This document shows positions 8,440 through 17,163 of a stretch of 64,000 nucleotides of DNA, one piece after another (position 1 is the first letter of the stretch; each line of letters opens with the position of its first letter). The position numbers and the translations under genes were made by a program. This stretch comes from Mesorhizobium opportunistum WSM2075 (GTDB taxonomy: Bacteria > Pseudomonadota > Alphaproteobacteria > Rhizobiales > Rhizobiaceae), in the NCBI RefSeq assembly GCF_000176035.2, contig NC_015675.1, forward strand, positions 1,550,001 through 1,614,000. Reading direction: 5' to 3'. A model generated the notes under the pieces. That model worked only from the letters and a program-made list of their open reading frames with translations. It ran no database searches and was not told the origin of the DNA.

Positions 8440-9426
8440 ATGAAGACGCACTTCATCAAGCTGCTGGCCAGCCAGCTGGCGCTCGCGGCAACTTTGTTTG
8501 CCGGCGTGGCAAACGCCGAAACACTGACGCTCTACACATCGCAGCCGGAGGCCGACGCGGCCAAGACCGTGGACGCCTTCAAGAAGGCGCAGCCCGGCAT
8601 CGACGTGACCATCTATCGCTCCGGAACCAGCGACATCCTGACCAAGATGGCGGCCGAGTTCGCCGCCGGCAGCCCGCAGCCCGACGTGCTTTTGATCGCC
8701 GACGCGGTCTCGATGGAGCTTTTGAAGAAGGACGGCCGGCTGATGGCCTATCCCGAGGCCAAGCTCGATGGCATCGAGGCCGACACCTATGATCCCGACA
8801 AGACCTATTTCGGCAGCAAGCTGATCACCACCGGCATCGTCTACAACACCGCTGCCGCCGAAAAGCCAGAGCATTGGGCCGATCTCGCCAAGCCCGCCTA
8901 TGCCGATGGTCTGGTCATGCCGAGCCCGCTCTACTCGGGTGCCGCCGCCTACCTGCTCTCGGGCTTCGTCGGTGACGCCAACTATGGCTGGGATTTCTTT
9001 CAGAAGCTGAAGACCAACAACACCGTCAGCGTGCGCGGCAATGGCGCGGTGCTGAAGTCGGTGGCATCGGGCGAGAAGCCCTATGGCATCCTGGTCGACT
9101 TCATGGCGATGAATGCCAAGAAGAAAGGCTCGCCGGTCGAGTTCGTGTTCCCCAGCGAGGGCGTGCCTGCAGTGACCGAACCGGTCGCCATCATGAAGAC
9201 CGCCAAGAATGTGGACGGCGCCAAGAAGTTCGTCGACTTCATTCTTTCCGATGATGGCCAGAAGCTGGCGCTGTCCATGGGCTACCTGCCGGCGCGCGCC
9301 TCGGTCGGCCGTCCCGACTGGCTGCCGGAAGGCGTCAAGGTCAAGGTGATGGCGTTCGACACCAAGGCGATCGTCGCCAAGACCGACGCCGACAAGGCAA
9401 AGTTCTCCGAACTGTTCGGCGGCTGA
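8440..9426 (+). CDS. ABC transporter substrate-binding protein (iron/phosphosugar AfuA-like class)
   Basis: A 328-residue periplasmic binding protein with a signal peptide cleaved after ANA at residue 26. The mature start ETLTLYTSQPEADAAK and the later DILTKMAAEF and NGAVLKSV blocks place it with the FbpA/AfuA/ThiB-type binding proteins. That class takes ferric iron, thiamine, aminoethylphosphonate or sugar phosphates. I do not see the adjacent tyrosines usual for ferric-ion ligands, which favours an organic ligand. The start has a GGAGGT ribosome site at 8431-8436. A strong hairpin follows the gene. Confidence 0.8.
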   Translation: MKTHFIKLLASQLALAATLFAGVANAETLTLYTSQPEADAAKTVDAFKKAQPGIDVTIYRSGTSDILTKMAAEFAAGSPQPDVLLIADAVSMELLKKDGRLMAYPEAKLDGIEADTYDPDKTYFGSKLITTGIVYNTAAAEKPEHWADLAKPAYADGLVMPSPLYSGAAAYLLSGFVGDANYGWDFFQKLKTNNTVSVRGNGAVLKSVASGEKPYGILVDFMAMNAKKKGSPVEFVFPSEGVPAVTEPVAIMKTAKNVDGAKKFVDFILSDDGQKLALSMGYLPARASVGRPDWLPEGVKVKVMAFDTKAIVAKTDADKAKFSELFGG

Positions 9427-9435
9427 GCCGGCAAT

Positions 9436-9471
9436 CGCTTCGGGATGCCGTCTCAGCGGCATCCCGAAGCG
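9436..9471 (+). other. strong hairpin between binding-protein and permease genes
   Basis: A perfect 15-base inverted repeat, CGCTTCGGGATGCCG and its complement, around a 6-base loop. There is no T-run. Hairpins of this kind after binding-protein genes usually stabilise the upstream message or partly end transcription, giving more binding protein than permease. Confidence 0.65.
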
Positions 9472-9515
9472 CTACGAACAAAGCCGATCGCGGATCGATC
9501 CCAGGAAAATCAATC

Positions 9516-11219
9516 ATGTCCACACGGATAAGGGAAAGTCGGGGCCAGGAAATGGCCCTGACGGCGGCGGTGGCCGTCGTCATCGTACTGCTTTCCCTGT
9601 TGCCGATGCTGCGGCTCGTCAAGGAGATCGTGGCGCCCGGCGGCACGATGTCGACCGTGGCCATCGAGGCCGGGCTGAGAAGCCCGGCGACCTGGATCGC
9701 CACCTGGCATACGCTGGTCGTCGGCATAGGCGGCACCCTGCTTGCGGTGCTGTCGGGAACGCTGGTGGCAGTTCTCGTCTCGCTGACGGACATTCGCGGC
9801 CGAAGCGCCCTGGTGCTTTGCTACGTCATGCCGCTGATGATCGCCCCGCAGGTGACGGCTCTGGCCTGGCTGCAATTGTTCGGCCCGGCCAGTCCGTTTC
9901 TCAAGCTATTCGGCGCGGCACCGCCGCTCGGCACGAAAAATCCACTCTATTCGACATCGGGCATCATTCTGCTGCTCGGCGTGCAGTATGGTCCGCTGGT
10001 CTTCCTGCTGGTGCGTGCCGGCCTGCGCAAGCTGCCGCGCGAACTGGTCGAGGCGGCGCGCGCCGGCGGCGCCGGCTGGTTCACCGTGCTGGTCACCATC
10101 GTGCTGCCCCTGATGACGCCGTCGATCATGGCCGCGGCGGCACTGGCCTTCGTGTCCTGCGTCGGCAATTTCGGCATCCCGGCCTTCCTCGGCATTCCCG
10201 CCAACTATCTCGTGCTGCCGACGCTCATCTACCAGAAGCTGGCCGGCGGCGGCCCCGCCGTGCTTGGCGAAACGGCCTTTCTTTCGGTGCTGATCGGCGT
10301 CATCGCCATGGCGGGCATTCTCGCCCAGGAGCTCATGAGCCGCCGCCGCGACTACCGCATCAGCTCCACCTCGCTGTCGGCCGAACCCTACGAGCTTGGC
10401 TGCTGGCGCCCCGCCGTCCAGGCCGGCATGTGGCTGCTGATCGTGCTGGTGCTATTCCTGCCGCTGTTCGGGCTGATGCTGACCTCGCTGGTGCCCGGCT
10501 ACGGCATTGCGCTCACCGCCAAGACGGCGACGCTCGACAATTATCGCTTCGTGCTATTCGAGCACGATGCGGCGAGCCGCGCCTTCTTCAACAGTTTCTG
10601 GCTGTCGATCGCGACGGCCTTCTTCGCGGTGCTCGTCGCCGTGCCGATCGGCTATCTGATCGCTTGGGGCAAGCAGCGCTGGGTGCGGCTGCTCAATCTG
10701 TCGGTGGAACTGCCTTATGCCTTGCCCGGCGTGGTGCTGGCGATCGCCTCGCTGCTGCTCTTCCTGCGACCGATCCCGCTGACCGGCATCCAGCTCTACA
10801 ACACGGTCTGGATCATCCTCTACGCTTACCTTGCCCGCTTCCTGGTGCTGGCTCTGCGGCCGACCATCAGCGGCTATCACCAGATCGACCGGGCGCTGGA
10901 GGAAGCGGCGCAAGTGGCGGGCGCCGGGCTGTTCACGCGCATGCGCACCATCATCTTTCCGCTGGTGGCACCAGCGGCGATCGCCGGCGGACTGCTGATC
11001 TTCATGACGGCGCTCAGCGAACTCACCGTCTCGGCGCTGCTGTGGTCGTCCGGGTCGGAGACGATCGGCGTGGTGATGTTTTCCTTCGAGCAGGGCGGCG
11101 ATTCCAACTACGCGGCGGCGATGTCCGTCATCACGGTCGCGGTCACCTTCGTGCTGATGCTGGTGACCAATCTGCTTGCCCCTCATCTTCCGAGTGGAGT
11201 TCTGCCATGGCGCGACTGA
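9516..11219 (+). CDS. ABC transporter permease, fused double-permease (FbpB/ThiP type)
   Basis: A 567-residue inner-membrane protein with about twelve hydrophobic segments. It consists of two tandem binding-protein-dependent permease halves. The first EAA-type loop is near LPRELVEAARAGGAGWF and the second near IDRALEEAAQVAGAGLF. One fused chain replacing a permease pair is normal for the iron/thiamine/phosphosugar class and agrees with the binding-protein call. The downstream ATPase gene begins 13 bases before this stop, so the two are translationally coupled. Confidence 0.85.
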   Translation: MSTRIRESRGQEMALTAAVAVVIVLLSLLPMLRLVKEIVAPGGTMSTVAIEAGLRSPATWIATWHTLVVGIGGTLLAVLSGTLVAVLVSLTDIRGRSALVLCYVMPLMIAPQVTALAWLQLFGPASPFLKLFGAAPPLGTKNPLYSTSGIILLLGVQYGPLVFLLVRAGLRKLPRELVEAARAGGAGWFTVLVTIVLPLMTPSIMAAAALAFVSCVGNFGIPAFLGIPANYLVLPTLIYQKLAGGGPAVLGETAFLSVLIGVIAMAGILAQELMSRRRDYRISSTSLSAEPYELGCWRPAVQAGMWLLIVLVLFLPLFGLMLTSLVPGYGIALTAKTATLDNYRFVLFEHDAASRAFFNSFWLSIATAFFAVLVAVPIGYLIAWGKQRWVRLLNLSVELPYALPGVVLAIASLLLFLRPIPLTGIQLYNTVWIILYAYLARFLVLALRPTISGYHQIDRALEEAAQVAGAGLFTRMRTIIFPLVAPAAIAGGLLIFMTALSELTVSALLWSSGSETIGVVMFSFEQGGDSNYAAAMSVITVAVTFVLMLVTNLLAPHLPSGVLPWRD

Positions 11220-12280
11220 CCCTGGACCATGTAACCAAGAGCTTCGCCGATTTCGACGCCCTGAAGGACGTATCGATCGACGTCGCCGACGGCGAGTTCC
11301 TGGCGGTGCTCGGGCCGTCCGGCTGCGGCAAGACCACGCTGCTGCGGCTCGTCGCCGGATTCGAGAAAGTGACGTCAGGCGAGATCCGTATCGGCAGCCA
11401 GATCGTGTCGGCCAAGGGCGGCAGCGTCGCGCCGGAAAAGCGGCGCGTCGGCATCGTCTTCCAGAACTACGCGCTGTGGCCGCATATGACGGTCGCCGAA
11501 AACATCGGCTATTCGCTGAAAGTGGCGAAGCTCGACAAAGCGGCGGCGCGCCGGAAGGTCGAGGACGCACTCACCCTGGTCAACCTGCAGGGCTTGGGCG
11601 AGCGCAGGCCCGCCAATCTCTCCGGCGGCCAGCGTCAGCGCGTTGCCTTGGCGCGTTGTCTGGTCGCCGCGCCGTCACTGGTGCTGTTCGACGAACCGCT
11701 CGCCAATCTGGACGTGCATTTGAGAGCCTCGATGGAAGACGAGTTCGCCGCCTTCCACAAGCGCACGGGCACGACCATCGTGTACATCACCCACGACCAG
11801 GCCGAGGCGATGGCGCTGGCCGACCGCATCGCGGTGATGGATCATGGGCGCCTTGCGCAGCTGGCGACGCCGCGCGAGCTCTATCATGAGCCGGCAAATG
11901 AGATGGTGGCCTCCTTCATTTCGCATGGAATTTTGCTTCCTGCCGATGTGCTGAGCGCCGAAGATGCCGGTCACTGCAAGGTCAGGGTTCTCGGAGCCGA
12001 GTTGGTCGTTCGCTGCCGGGCCGGTGAGCAGCCACGCGCCGGCGCAAAGATATGCTGCCGCTCGGCCGATCTCGACGTTTCGCCTGACGGACCCGGCTTT
12101 GACGGCCTCGTCAAGCGGGTGATCTACCAGGGTGGTGCCGCGCGCATCGAATTCACGCCTTCCGCCGGTCCCGATCTCACCTTGCATTTCGAACAGCCCG
12201 ATCCGGTGATCCTGGAGAGCGGAGCCCAGGCACGGCTGCGCATAAAGTCCGGTTGGCTGATCCCGGGGGCAGCATCGTGA
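11207..12280 (+). CDS. ABC transporter ATP-binding protein (FbpC-like)
   Basis: A 357-residue ATPase. Walker A is GPSGCGKTT, the signature LSGGQRQRVALARCL, Walker B LVLFDEPLANLD and the switch histidine lies in YITHDQAEA. The last 110 or so residues form a TOBE-like regulatory domain. The ATG at 11207 sits inside the end of the permease gene. The stop overlaps the next gene as TGATG, so importer and hydrolase are one transcript. Confidence 0.87.
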   Translation: MARLTLDHVTKSFADFDALKDVSIDVADGEFLAVLGPSGCGKTTLLRLVAGFEKVTSGEIRIGSQIVSAKGGSVAPEKRRVGIVFQNYALWPHMTVAENIGYSLKVAKLDKAAARRKVEDALTLVNLQGLGERRPANLSGGQRQRVALARCLVAAPSLVLFDEPLANLDVHLRASMEDEFAAFHKRTGTTIVYITHDQAEAMALADRIAVMDHGRLAQLATPRELYHEPANEMVASFISHGILLPADVLSAEDAGHCKVRVLGAELVVRCRAGEQPRAGAKICCRSADLDVSPDGPGFDGLVKRVIYQGGAARIEFTPSAGPDLTLHFEQPDPVILESGAQARLRIKSGWLIPGAAS

Positions 12281-13455
12281 TGATGCTGGACTTGTTTGGC
12301 GGCTTTGGCGAAAAGGGCCGCACCAGCCTCGCCGTCAGCAGCGGCAGTGATCGCATTCTGCTCGATATCGGCATCAAGGTTGGTGCCTCGGGGGCGGAAT
12401 ACTATCCGGCGCTCGACGGGTCGGTCGCCGACATCGACGCGGTCTTCGTCTCGCATGCGCATGAGGATCATGTCGGGGCGCTGAGCTGGCTGCTGTCGCG
12501 CGGCTATGCCGGCCCGATCTTCATGACGGCCGAAACCCGCGAAGAGGCGCCGGCGACACTTGCCGCCTATGCCGACCCCGCGGACTTCAAGCGTTTTCCA
12601 ATTCCAGACGATCGTATCGAAATCTTCGAACCCGGCGATACGCTGAAAAGCGGCAATCTGACGATCAGGACGGGACGGTCGGGGCATGTCGTAGGCGGCG
12701 TCTGGTTCGCCGTCGATGACGGGAAAAGCCGTGTCGCCTATTCGGCCGATGTCGTGCCGGACAGCAACGTCTTCGTCATGGATACGATCCCCCATTGCGA
12801 TCTCCTGGTCTTCGATGCCTCCTACGGCGCCGACCCTGTGCCGGGAGCGGCGCGGGCGCGCGAAATCTCGCAGTGGGTGGCAAGGCATTCAGATGGGTGC
12901 CTGCTGCCGACGCCGCTGTCGGGACGATCGCTGGAGCTGATCGCGGCCTTGCCGGGGCCGTTTGCCATCCACGCCGGCATGCGCACGTCGCTGGAAGCGC
13001 AGATCGGCGCCACGACGGCCTTGCTGCCCGGCGTTTGCGAACTGCTGCGTGCCCGCTTGGCAAGCGCCGCCGACTGGGCCGATGACGACACATTGCCGGC
13101 CTTGCCGCTGCTCGCGGATGACGGCATGGGTGCGGCCGGTCCGTCGTCGCGCCTTCTGCCGCGCGCCGACCAAGCCGGGTTGCCGGTGCTGCTCACCGGA
13201 CACCTGCCCGCCGGTTCACCGGGCGATCTCCTGCACAAGGCCGGCCGTGCCGACTGGGTGCGGATGCCCACCCATCCGACGCTGTCGGGCAATGTCGGTA
13301 TCTGGGAGAAGGCGGGACGGCCCGACGCGCTCGGTCATTCCTGCACGACCGATCTTCTGAATGACCTGAAAACCCACATCCCGTCGCTGCGCACGCAATG
13401 CCGTACCGGCCAGCGCATCGCGGTGCCGGCTCTAAGTCAAGGAGATCGAGCATGA
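12280..13455 (+). CDS. metallo-beta-lactamase-fold hydrolase, RNase J/CPSF-like
   Basis: A 391-residue enzyme with the HxHxDH zinc motif SHAHEDHVGAL near residue 60. It also has GRSGHVVGGVWF and AYSADVVPDSNV blocks, typical of the MBL superfamily near the beta-CASP/RNase J branch. A nuclease or phosphodiesterase role is likely, but no single substrate is recognised. It is translationally coupled to the ATPase, which ties it to the transported compound. Its final codons and stop lie inside a palindromic repeat at 13448-13497. GTG 12277 and ATG 12283 are alternative starts. Confidence 0.72.
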   Translation: MMLDLFGGFGEKGRTSLAVSSGSDRILLDIGIKVGASGAEYYPALDGSVADIDAVFVSHAHEDHVGALSWLLSRGYAGPIFMTAETREEAPATLAAYADPADFKRFPIPDDRIEIFEPGDTLKSGNLTIRTGRSGHVVGGVWFAVDDGKSRVAYSADVVPDSNVFVMDTIPHCDLLVFDASYGADPVPGAARAREISQWVARHSDGCLLPTPLSGRSLELIAALPGPFAIHAGMRTSLEAQIGATTALLPGVCELLRARLASAADWADDDTLPALPLLADDGMGAAGPSSRLLPRADQAGLPVLLTGHLPAGSPGDLLHKAGRADWVRMPTHPTLSGNVGIWEKAGRPDALGHSCTTDLLNDLKTHIPSLRTQCRTGQRIAVPALSQGDRA

Positions 13456-13497
13456 TGTCGTCCGAAAAGCCGCTTCACACTTTTCGGCACCATGCTC
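13448..13497. repeat. rhizobial-type palindromic repeat supplying a stop codon
   Basis: A 50-base imperfect hairpin bounded by GAGCATG and CATGCTC, with an inner CGAAAA/TTTTCG stem around GCCGCTTCACAC. From memory this matches a very common intergenic element in rhizobial genomes. The left arm contains the TGA that ends the upstream hydrolase gene, and the right arm ends 13 bases before the surE start. Confidence 0.7.
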
Positions 13498-13510
13498 TGG
13501 GGAGTAAACA

Positions 13511-14269
13511 ATGAGAATCCTGATCTGCAATGATGACGGCATCGAAGCGCCGGGACTTGCCCGTCTCGTCAACGCGGTCACCGGTCTGAGCGATGATGTC
13601 TGGGTGGTGGCGCCCGATGGCAAGCGCACCGCCGCCGGGTCGTCGCTGACGATCGCGAGACCTTTGACGATGCGGCGCGTCAAGCCGAACTGGTACTCCT
13701 GCTCCGGCACCCCGGCCGATTGCGTGGTGAGTGCGATGACATGGCTGTTTGCCGATGAGAAGAAGCCGGACCTCGTGCTGTCGGGCGTCAATGACGGCCG
13801 CAACGTCGCCGAAGACCTCGCCTATTCAGGCACGCTCGGCATTGCGCGGGAAGCGACCTTCTGGGGCGTCCCGGCGATCGGCTTTTCGCGTGTGAAGAAT
13901 CCTGATTTTACCGATGGCGACGACCACTGGCTCGGCACGTTGATTGCTTCATTGTGGCAATCGCGCGGGGATTGGACGAGCGAGGGACATTGGCTCAGCG
14001 TCAACCTGCCGACTTCGCTGCCGGCCGAAATCCGGCAGCCGCGCATCGGCCGTGACAAGATTGGCCGCACCGCCGAAATTCTGGAAAGCGATGCCGATCG
14101 CACCGTCATTACCGTGCCGCGCGGTCGTGCCCATGCAAGCGAGCCGGGCGACGAGAACGCGGCGATCGATGCCGGCTTTGTCAGCATCAACCGGCTGAAC
14201 TGGTTTGGCGAAACGCGGCTGGACGAACGGTTTCTCGACGGGATCCCGAGCCAGCGGCAAGCTGGCTGA
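13511..14269 (+). CDS. surE: 5'/3'-nucleotidase SurE
   Basis: A 252-residue SurE phosphatase, which removes phosphate from nucleoside monophosphates and short polyphosphates. The metal site is visible: NDDG (residues 8-11) at the N-terminus, the Ser of AAGSS near 40, and the SGVNDGRNVAEDL block carrying the last ligand. Housekeeping surE in this group normally sits beside serS and pcm; this copy instead follows an importer and an MBL hydrolase. It may be a specialised paralogue that dephosphorylates an imported compound. Confidence 0.85.
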   Translation: MRILICNDDGIEAPGLARLVNAVTGLSDDVWVVAPDGKRTAAGSSLTIARPLTMRRVKPNWYSCSGTPADCVVSAMTWLFADEKKPDLVLSGVNDGRNVAEDLAYSGTLGIAREATFWGVPAIGFSRVKNPDFTDGDDHWLGTLIASLWQSRGDWTSEGHWLSVNLPTSLPAEIRQPRIGRDKIGRTAEILESDADRTVITVPRGRAHASEPGDENAAIDAGFVSINRLNWFGETRLDERFLDGIPSQRQAG

Positions 14270-14421
14270 TCCGAGGTCTGGATCGTCGAGCCGCTTGAAC
14301 CGTGCCAGCACTTTAGTCTCTCCGGCCCGCGACCGTGGATCACCAACCTGTCAGCGGCTAAATCGCGTCAATCCAATGCTTATGCTTGAAGCCGCCGTTA
14401 TTTCATTCCACATCGGGCGCA

Positions 14422-15555
14422 ATGAACGGCAAGATACGAGAATGGGTTCGCAGTTGGCGATGGGCCTTGGTCGCATCGCTGATCCTGCATGCCTTGATCG
14501 CAGGGTTCTTGTTCTTTGGCCTGCCGAGATCCGAGCAGCAGCCGGATCAGCAGGAACAGCCCGTCAATGTCGCGATCGTGCCGCCGCCCGAGACGCCTAA
14601 GCCGAAACCTGCGCCAAAGCCACCGGAGCCGAAACCTGAGAAGAAGGCTGAAAAGCCGCCTGAACAAAAGCCGCCTCCGGAACCGCCGAAACCACCAAAC
14701 GACGAGGTTCTGAAGCGCGTTTTCCAATACGGCCAGAAAGATACCGGGCCGGAGAAATCACTCGACGGTAGCAGCGCCAAGCCCAACACGCCGTCGCCGG
14801 CCAAGGATGAGGCGGCGAAGCCGCCTGTAGCACCCGCGCCGACCCAGCCCGTCCCGGCTGCAACGCCACAGCAGAAGGCGGAGCCCAGCAAGCCTGACGA
14901 GAAGCCGGCGACCGTTGCGCCGGTTGAAAGGCCCGCGCAAAGCGAGGAGAAGCAGGCGGCCGAGGATACTGACAAACAGCCGCCGGAGGTCGCACCGCAA
15001 CCCGCCGAAAAGCAAGCGGTCGTGACGCCAAAGCCATTGGAGGCTGAGACCGGTGGTAAGCCGGCGCCTCCAGCCTCGGCCGAAAAGGCAAAGCCCAAAC
15101 CTTCAAAGCCTATGAAGTTCAAATCCGCAAGAGCCTTGAAGGCCCCAGGCGGGAATGCAGGGAAGCCAGGTTCGACGAACAACGAGGTTGCGGGATCGCC
15201 GGTCTATTCCGGCCTTCCGGGCGTTAGAAAGCTTTACTCGCAGGGGGCAACCGGCAATGCGTTCGCCACAAGCTCCATGGAGAACGTGCCGCGCGATCAG
15301 CGCATTGCCAACCTTTGCGCCAACGTACTGAACCAGGAATTGCAGCAGGCCGACTATTCTCCCAAATGGCTGCCAACCATTCCGCTTAAGGCAGGCAACG
15401 TTCTCAGCCGACCGGAGGCCGCCTTCAGCACGATGACCACTTGGTACCAGCTGAGCTTCCGGTGCGAGGTCGACACCGAGGCGACGAGGGTCTTGTCGTT
15501 CAACTTCCGTGTCGGCCCTGTGATCCCACGCAGCCAATGGCCGCGGCCTCTTTAG
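14422..15555 (+). CDS. TonB-like membrane protein with DUF930-type C-terminal domain
   Basis: A 377-residue protein with an N-terminal membrane anchor (ALVASLILHALIAGFLFFG). A long Pro/Lys/Glu-rich periplasmic spacer follows to about residue 230. The C-terminal domain of about 90 residues contains two cysteines (NLCANVL and FRCEVD) and resembles DUF930. The anchor-plus-proline-spacer layout is that of TonB, but the C-terminus is not a TonB fold. The start at 14422 gives a conventional anchor; 14386 is an upstream alternative. Function is unknown; an envelope-spanning role is inferred. Confidence 0.65.
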   Translation: MNGKIREWVRSWRWALVASLILHALIAGFLFFGLPRSEQQPDQQEQPVNVAIVPPPETPKPKPAPKPPEPKPEKKAEKPPEQKPPPEPPKPPNDEVLKRVFQYGQKDTGPEKSLDGSSAKPNTPSPAKDEAAKPPVAPAPTQPVPAATPQQKAEPSKPDEKPATVAPVERPAQSEEKQAAEDTDKQPPEVAPQPAEKQAVVTPKPLEAETGGKPAPPASAEKAKPKPSKPMKFKSARALKAPGGNAGKPGSTNNEVAGSPVYSGLPGVRKLYSQGATGNAFATSSMENVPRDQRIANLCANVLNQELQQADYSPKWLPTIPLKAGNVLSRPEAAFSTMTTWYQLSFRCEVDTEATRVLSFNFRVGPVIPRSQWPRPL

Positions 15556-15574
15556 AATTGCTCTAATCGCTAAA

Positions 15575-16249
15575 TTAGGCGGGCACGCCGAGTCCAGACA
15601 ATTGCCGGCTAACTTCTTGCCAGTCGGCGCAGACGAAATCGGCGCCGGCCGCCATCAGCCGCGCGCCATGCTCGGCATAGGTATGGCCGCCGCCGGTGTA
15701 GCCGATCGCCGTCATGCCGGCGGCGACCGCGCCCTGGATGCCGAAGGGCGAATCCTCAATGACGATACAGTCCGCCGGATTGGCGCCCATCCTGGCGGCG
15801 GCGAACAGGAAGATGTCCGGCGCGGGCTTGCCGTTCTTGACCATCGAGGAACTGTAGATCGCGTCGCCGAAAAACCCTGCCAGACCAGTGACGGCAAGGC
15901 TGTGGTTGATGCGCTCGACCGACGATGACGAGGCAACGCAGCGGTCGCCCTCGAGCGTTTCCAAGAACGCGGCAATTCCTAGTGTCGGCTTCAATTCCTC
16001 GGAGAACAGGATCTTGGTCTCGGCCCAGATGTCGCTGGCCGCCGAAGCGGGAAACTGGTGGCCGGTTAACTCTTTGATTCGGATGATGATGTCGGACTGC
16101 TTCATGCCGACGCACTGGGCGATGATGCCGCCATGGACGCCCGGCATGCCGTGCTTTTCATAGACGCGCTCATAGGCCCTGGCGGCCAGCGGCTCACTGT
16201 CGACGAGGACGCCGTCGCAATCGAAAATGATGGGCCTTGGTCGCGCCAC
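15575..16249 (-). CDS. HAD-superfamily phosphatase, beta-phosphoglucomutase-like
   Basis: A subfamily IA HAD hydrolase of about 224 residues. Motif I is IIFDCDGVLVDSE with the nucleophilic Asp, motif II SSSSVER, motif III the Lys of VKNGKPAPDIF, and motif IV VIEDSPFGIQGA. Phosphate removal from, or isomerisation of, a small sugar phosphate is expected. The GTG at 16249 was chosen for the GGAGAG ribosome site seven bases upstream; ATGs at 16291 and 16279 would add an atypical leader. It is convergent with the DUF930-type gene. Confidence 0.75.
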   Translation of the reverse strand: MARPRPIIFDCDGVLVDSEPLAARAYERVYEKHGMPGVHGGIIAQCVGMKQSDIIIRIKELTGHQFPASAASDIWAETKILFSEELKPTLGIAAFLETLEGDRCVASSSSVERINHSLAVTGLAGFFGDAIYSSSMVKNGKPAPDIFLFAAARMGANPADCIVIEDSPFGIQGAVAAGMTAIGYTGGGHTYAEHGARLMAAGADFVCADWQEVSRQLSGLGVPA

Positions 16250-16329
16250 GCGCTTCTCTCCGGACTCGATTTCGCACATCGCTATCGGCAAAAAGTCAAA
16301 TGTTCAATAGCGCGATGTTTGTGGTGGGG

Positions 16330-16980
16330 TCAAAGCTGGCGCAGCGCGTCGCTGGCGCGGGCGGATCCGAGCGCCCGTTGCATGGCTTGCCGGGACTGCG
16401 CGCGGTCCGGCGTGATCCAGTTCGGTTCCGCACCCAGGAAGCGGTCGAGGAAAGCCACCGCATAGGCCGGCATCTCGGTGACGTTCTCGCGATAGGACCA
16501 CCAGGTACGCAGATCGTCGGCACATTTGTCGATGCTGGGTGCCGTGCCGAATTCCTGCTCGTAGATCGCCGAAATGACCGAGACGCAGTAGTTGGTGTAG
16601 AGGAACCCTTCCGGCCAGAAGCGGATGATTTCCAGCGTGCCGGCGTTCTGGTCCGTCTCGATGAGCTGCTCGAGGCCCGAGATTTCCCTGGCCGGTGCCT
16701 GCTTGATCAATTCGCGCAGCACGAGGCCGGCGGCAAAGACGATGAAGTCGGCGCGGTCGACCGCGGCGAAGCGCTTCTGCTCTTCCATGATCTCGACCCA
16801 GTCGAGAAAAGCCCGGGTCAGCTTCGCCTCGTCGATCTCGAAACGCACGCCGAACGTGTCCGAGACCACCTTGGCGCTGCCGCGGAAGGTGGCGCGGAAC
16901 CAGCGCAGCTGCCGCAACCGGTGGCGCAGGTCGGGCATGAGGGCCAGTTCGTCCCTGAAGGGCAGTTCCATTTCACGCAT
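16330..16980 (-). CDS. hypothetical protein, 216 aa
   Basis: I do not recognise this family. The protein is soluble and alpha-helical in appearance, rich in Trp and aromatic residues (RLRQLRWFRATF, DDLRTWWSYREN), with no signal peptide. A conserved-looking centre includes EIIRFWPEGFLYTNYCVSVI. The gene runs in the same direction as the HAD phosphatase, 81 bases upstream of it. It starts just before the divergent glucitol PTS promoter, so it may share that control region. Confidence 0.6.
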   Translation of the reverse strand: MREMELPFRDELALMPDLRHRLRQLRWFRATFRGSAKVVSDTFGVRFEIDEAKLTRAFLDWVEIMEEQKRFAAVDRADFIVFAAGLVLRELIKQAPAREISGLEQLIETDQNAGTLEIIRFWPEGFLYTNYCVSVISAIYEQEFGTAPSIDKCADDLRTWWSYRENVTEMPAYAVAFLDRFLGAEPNWITPDRAQSRQAMQRALGSARASDALRQL

Positions 16981-17056
16981 CCCGTTTCGTCACAGGCTAG
17001 CACAGCCATGCCGCCGCCGAAATCGGCCGACGGCCCTGTGGATGACCGTGACCAGG

Positions 17057-17077
17057 GTCAATATCATACATATTGAC
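17057..17077. promoter_or_regulatory. operator-like palindrome upstream of the glucitol PTS operon
   Basis: A perfect inverted repeat: GTCAATAT (17057-17064), spacer CATAC, ATATTGAC (17070-17077). The right arm overlaps TTGACA, a consensus -35. It lies about 90 bases before gutM. The best candidate protein is the SorC regulator encoded at 22955-23980. Confidence 0.6.
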
Positions 17078-17163
17078 ATTCGCGGAAACAAATGTTCTCA
17101 CTTTGCTGTTGTCGCGCGCCGGTCCAAGGTGCGCTTCAACTGAGGCTTCGGGAGGAGAACCGA

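Noticed and set aside
14547..15182. Leftward glycine/serine-rich frame within the TonB-like gene
   Set aside because: It is the complement of a Pro/Lys-rich spacer, which reads as Gly/Phe-rich text on the other strand. There is no ribosome site or independent support.
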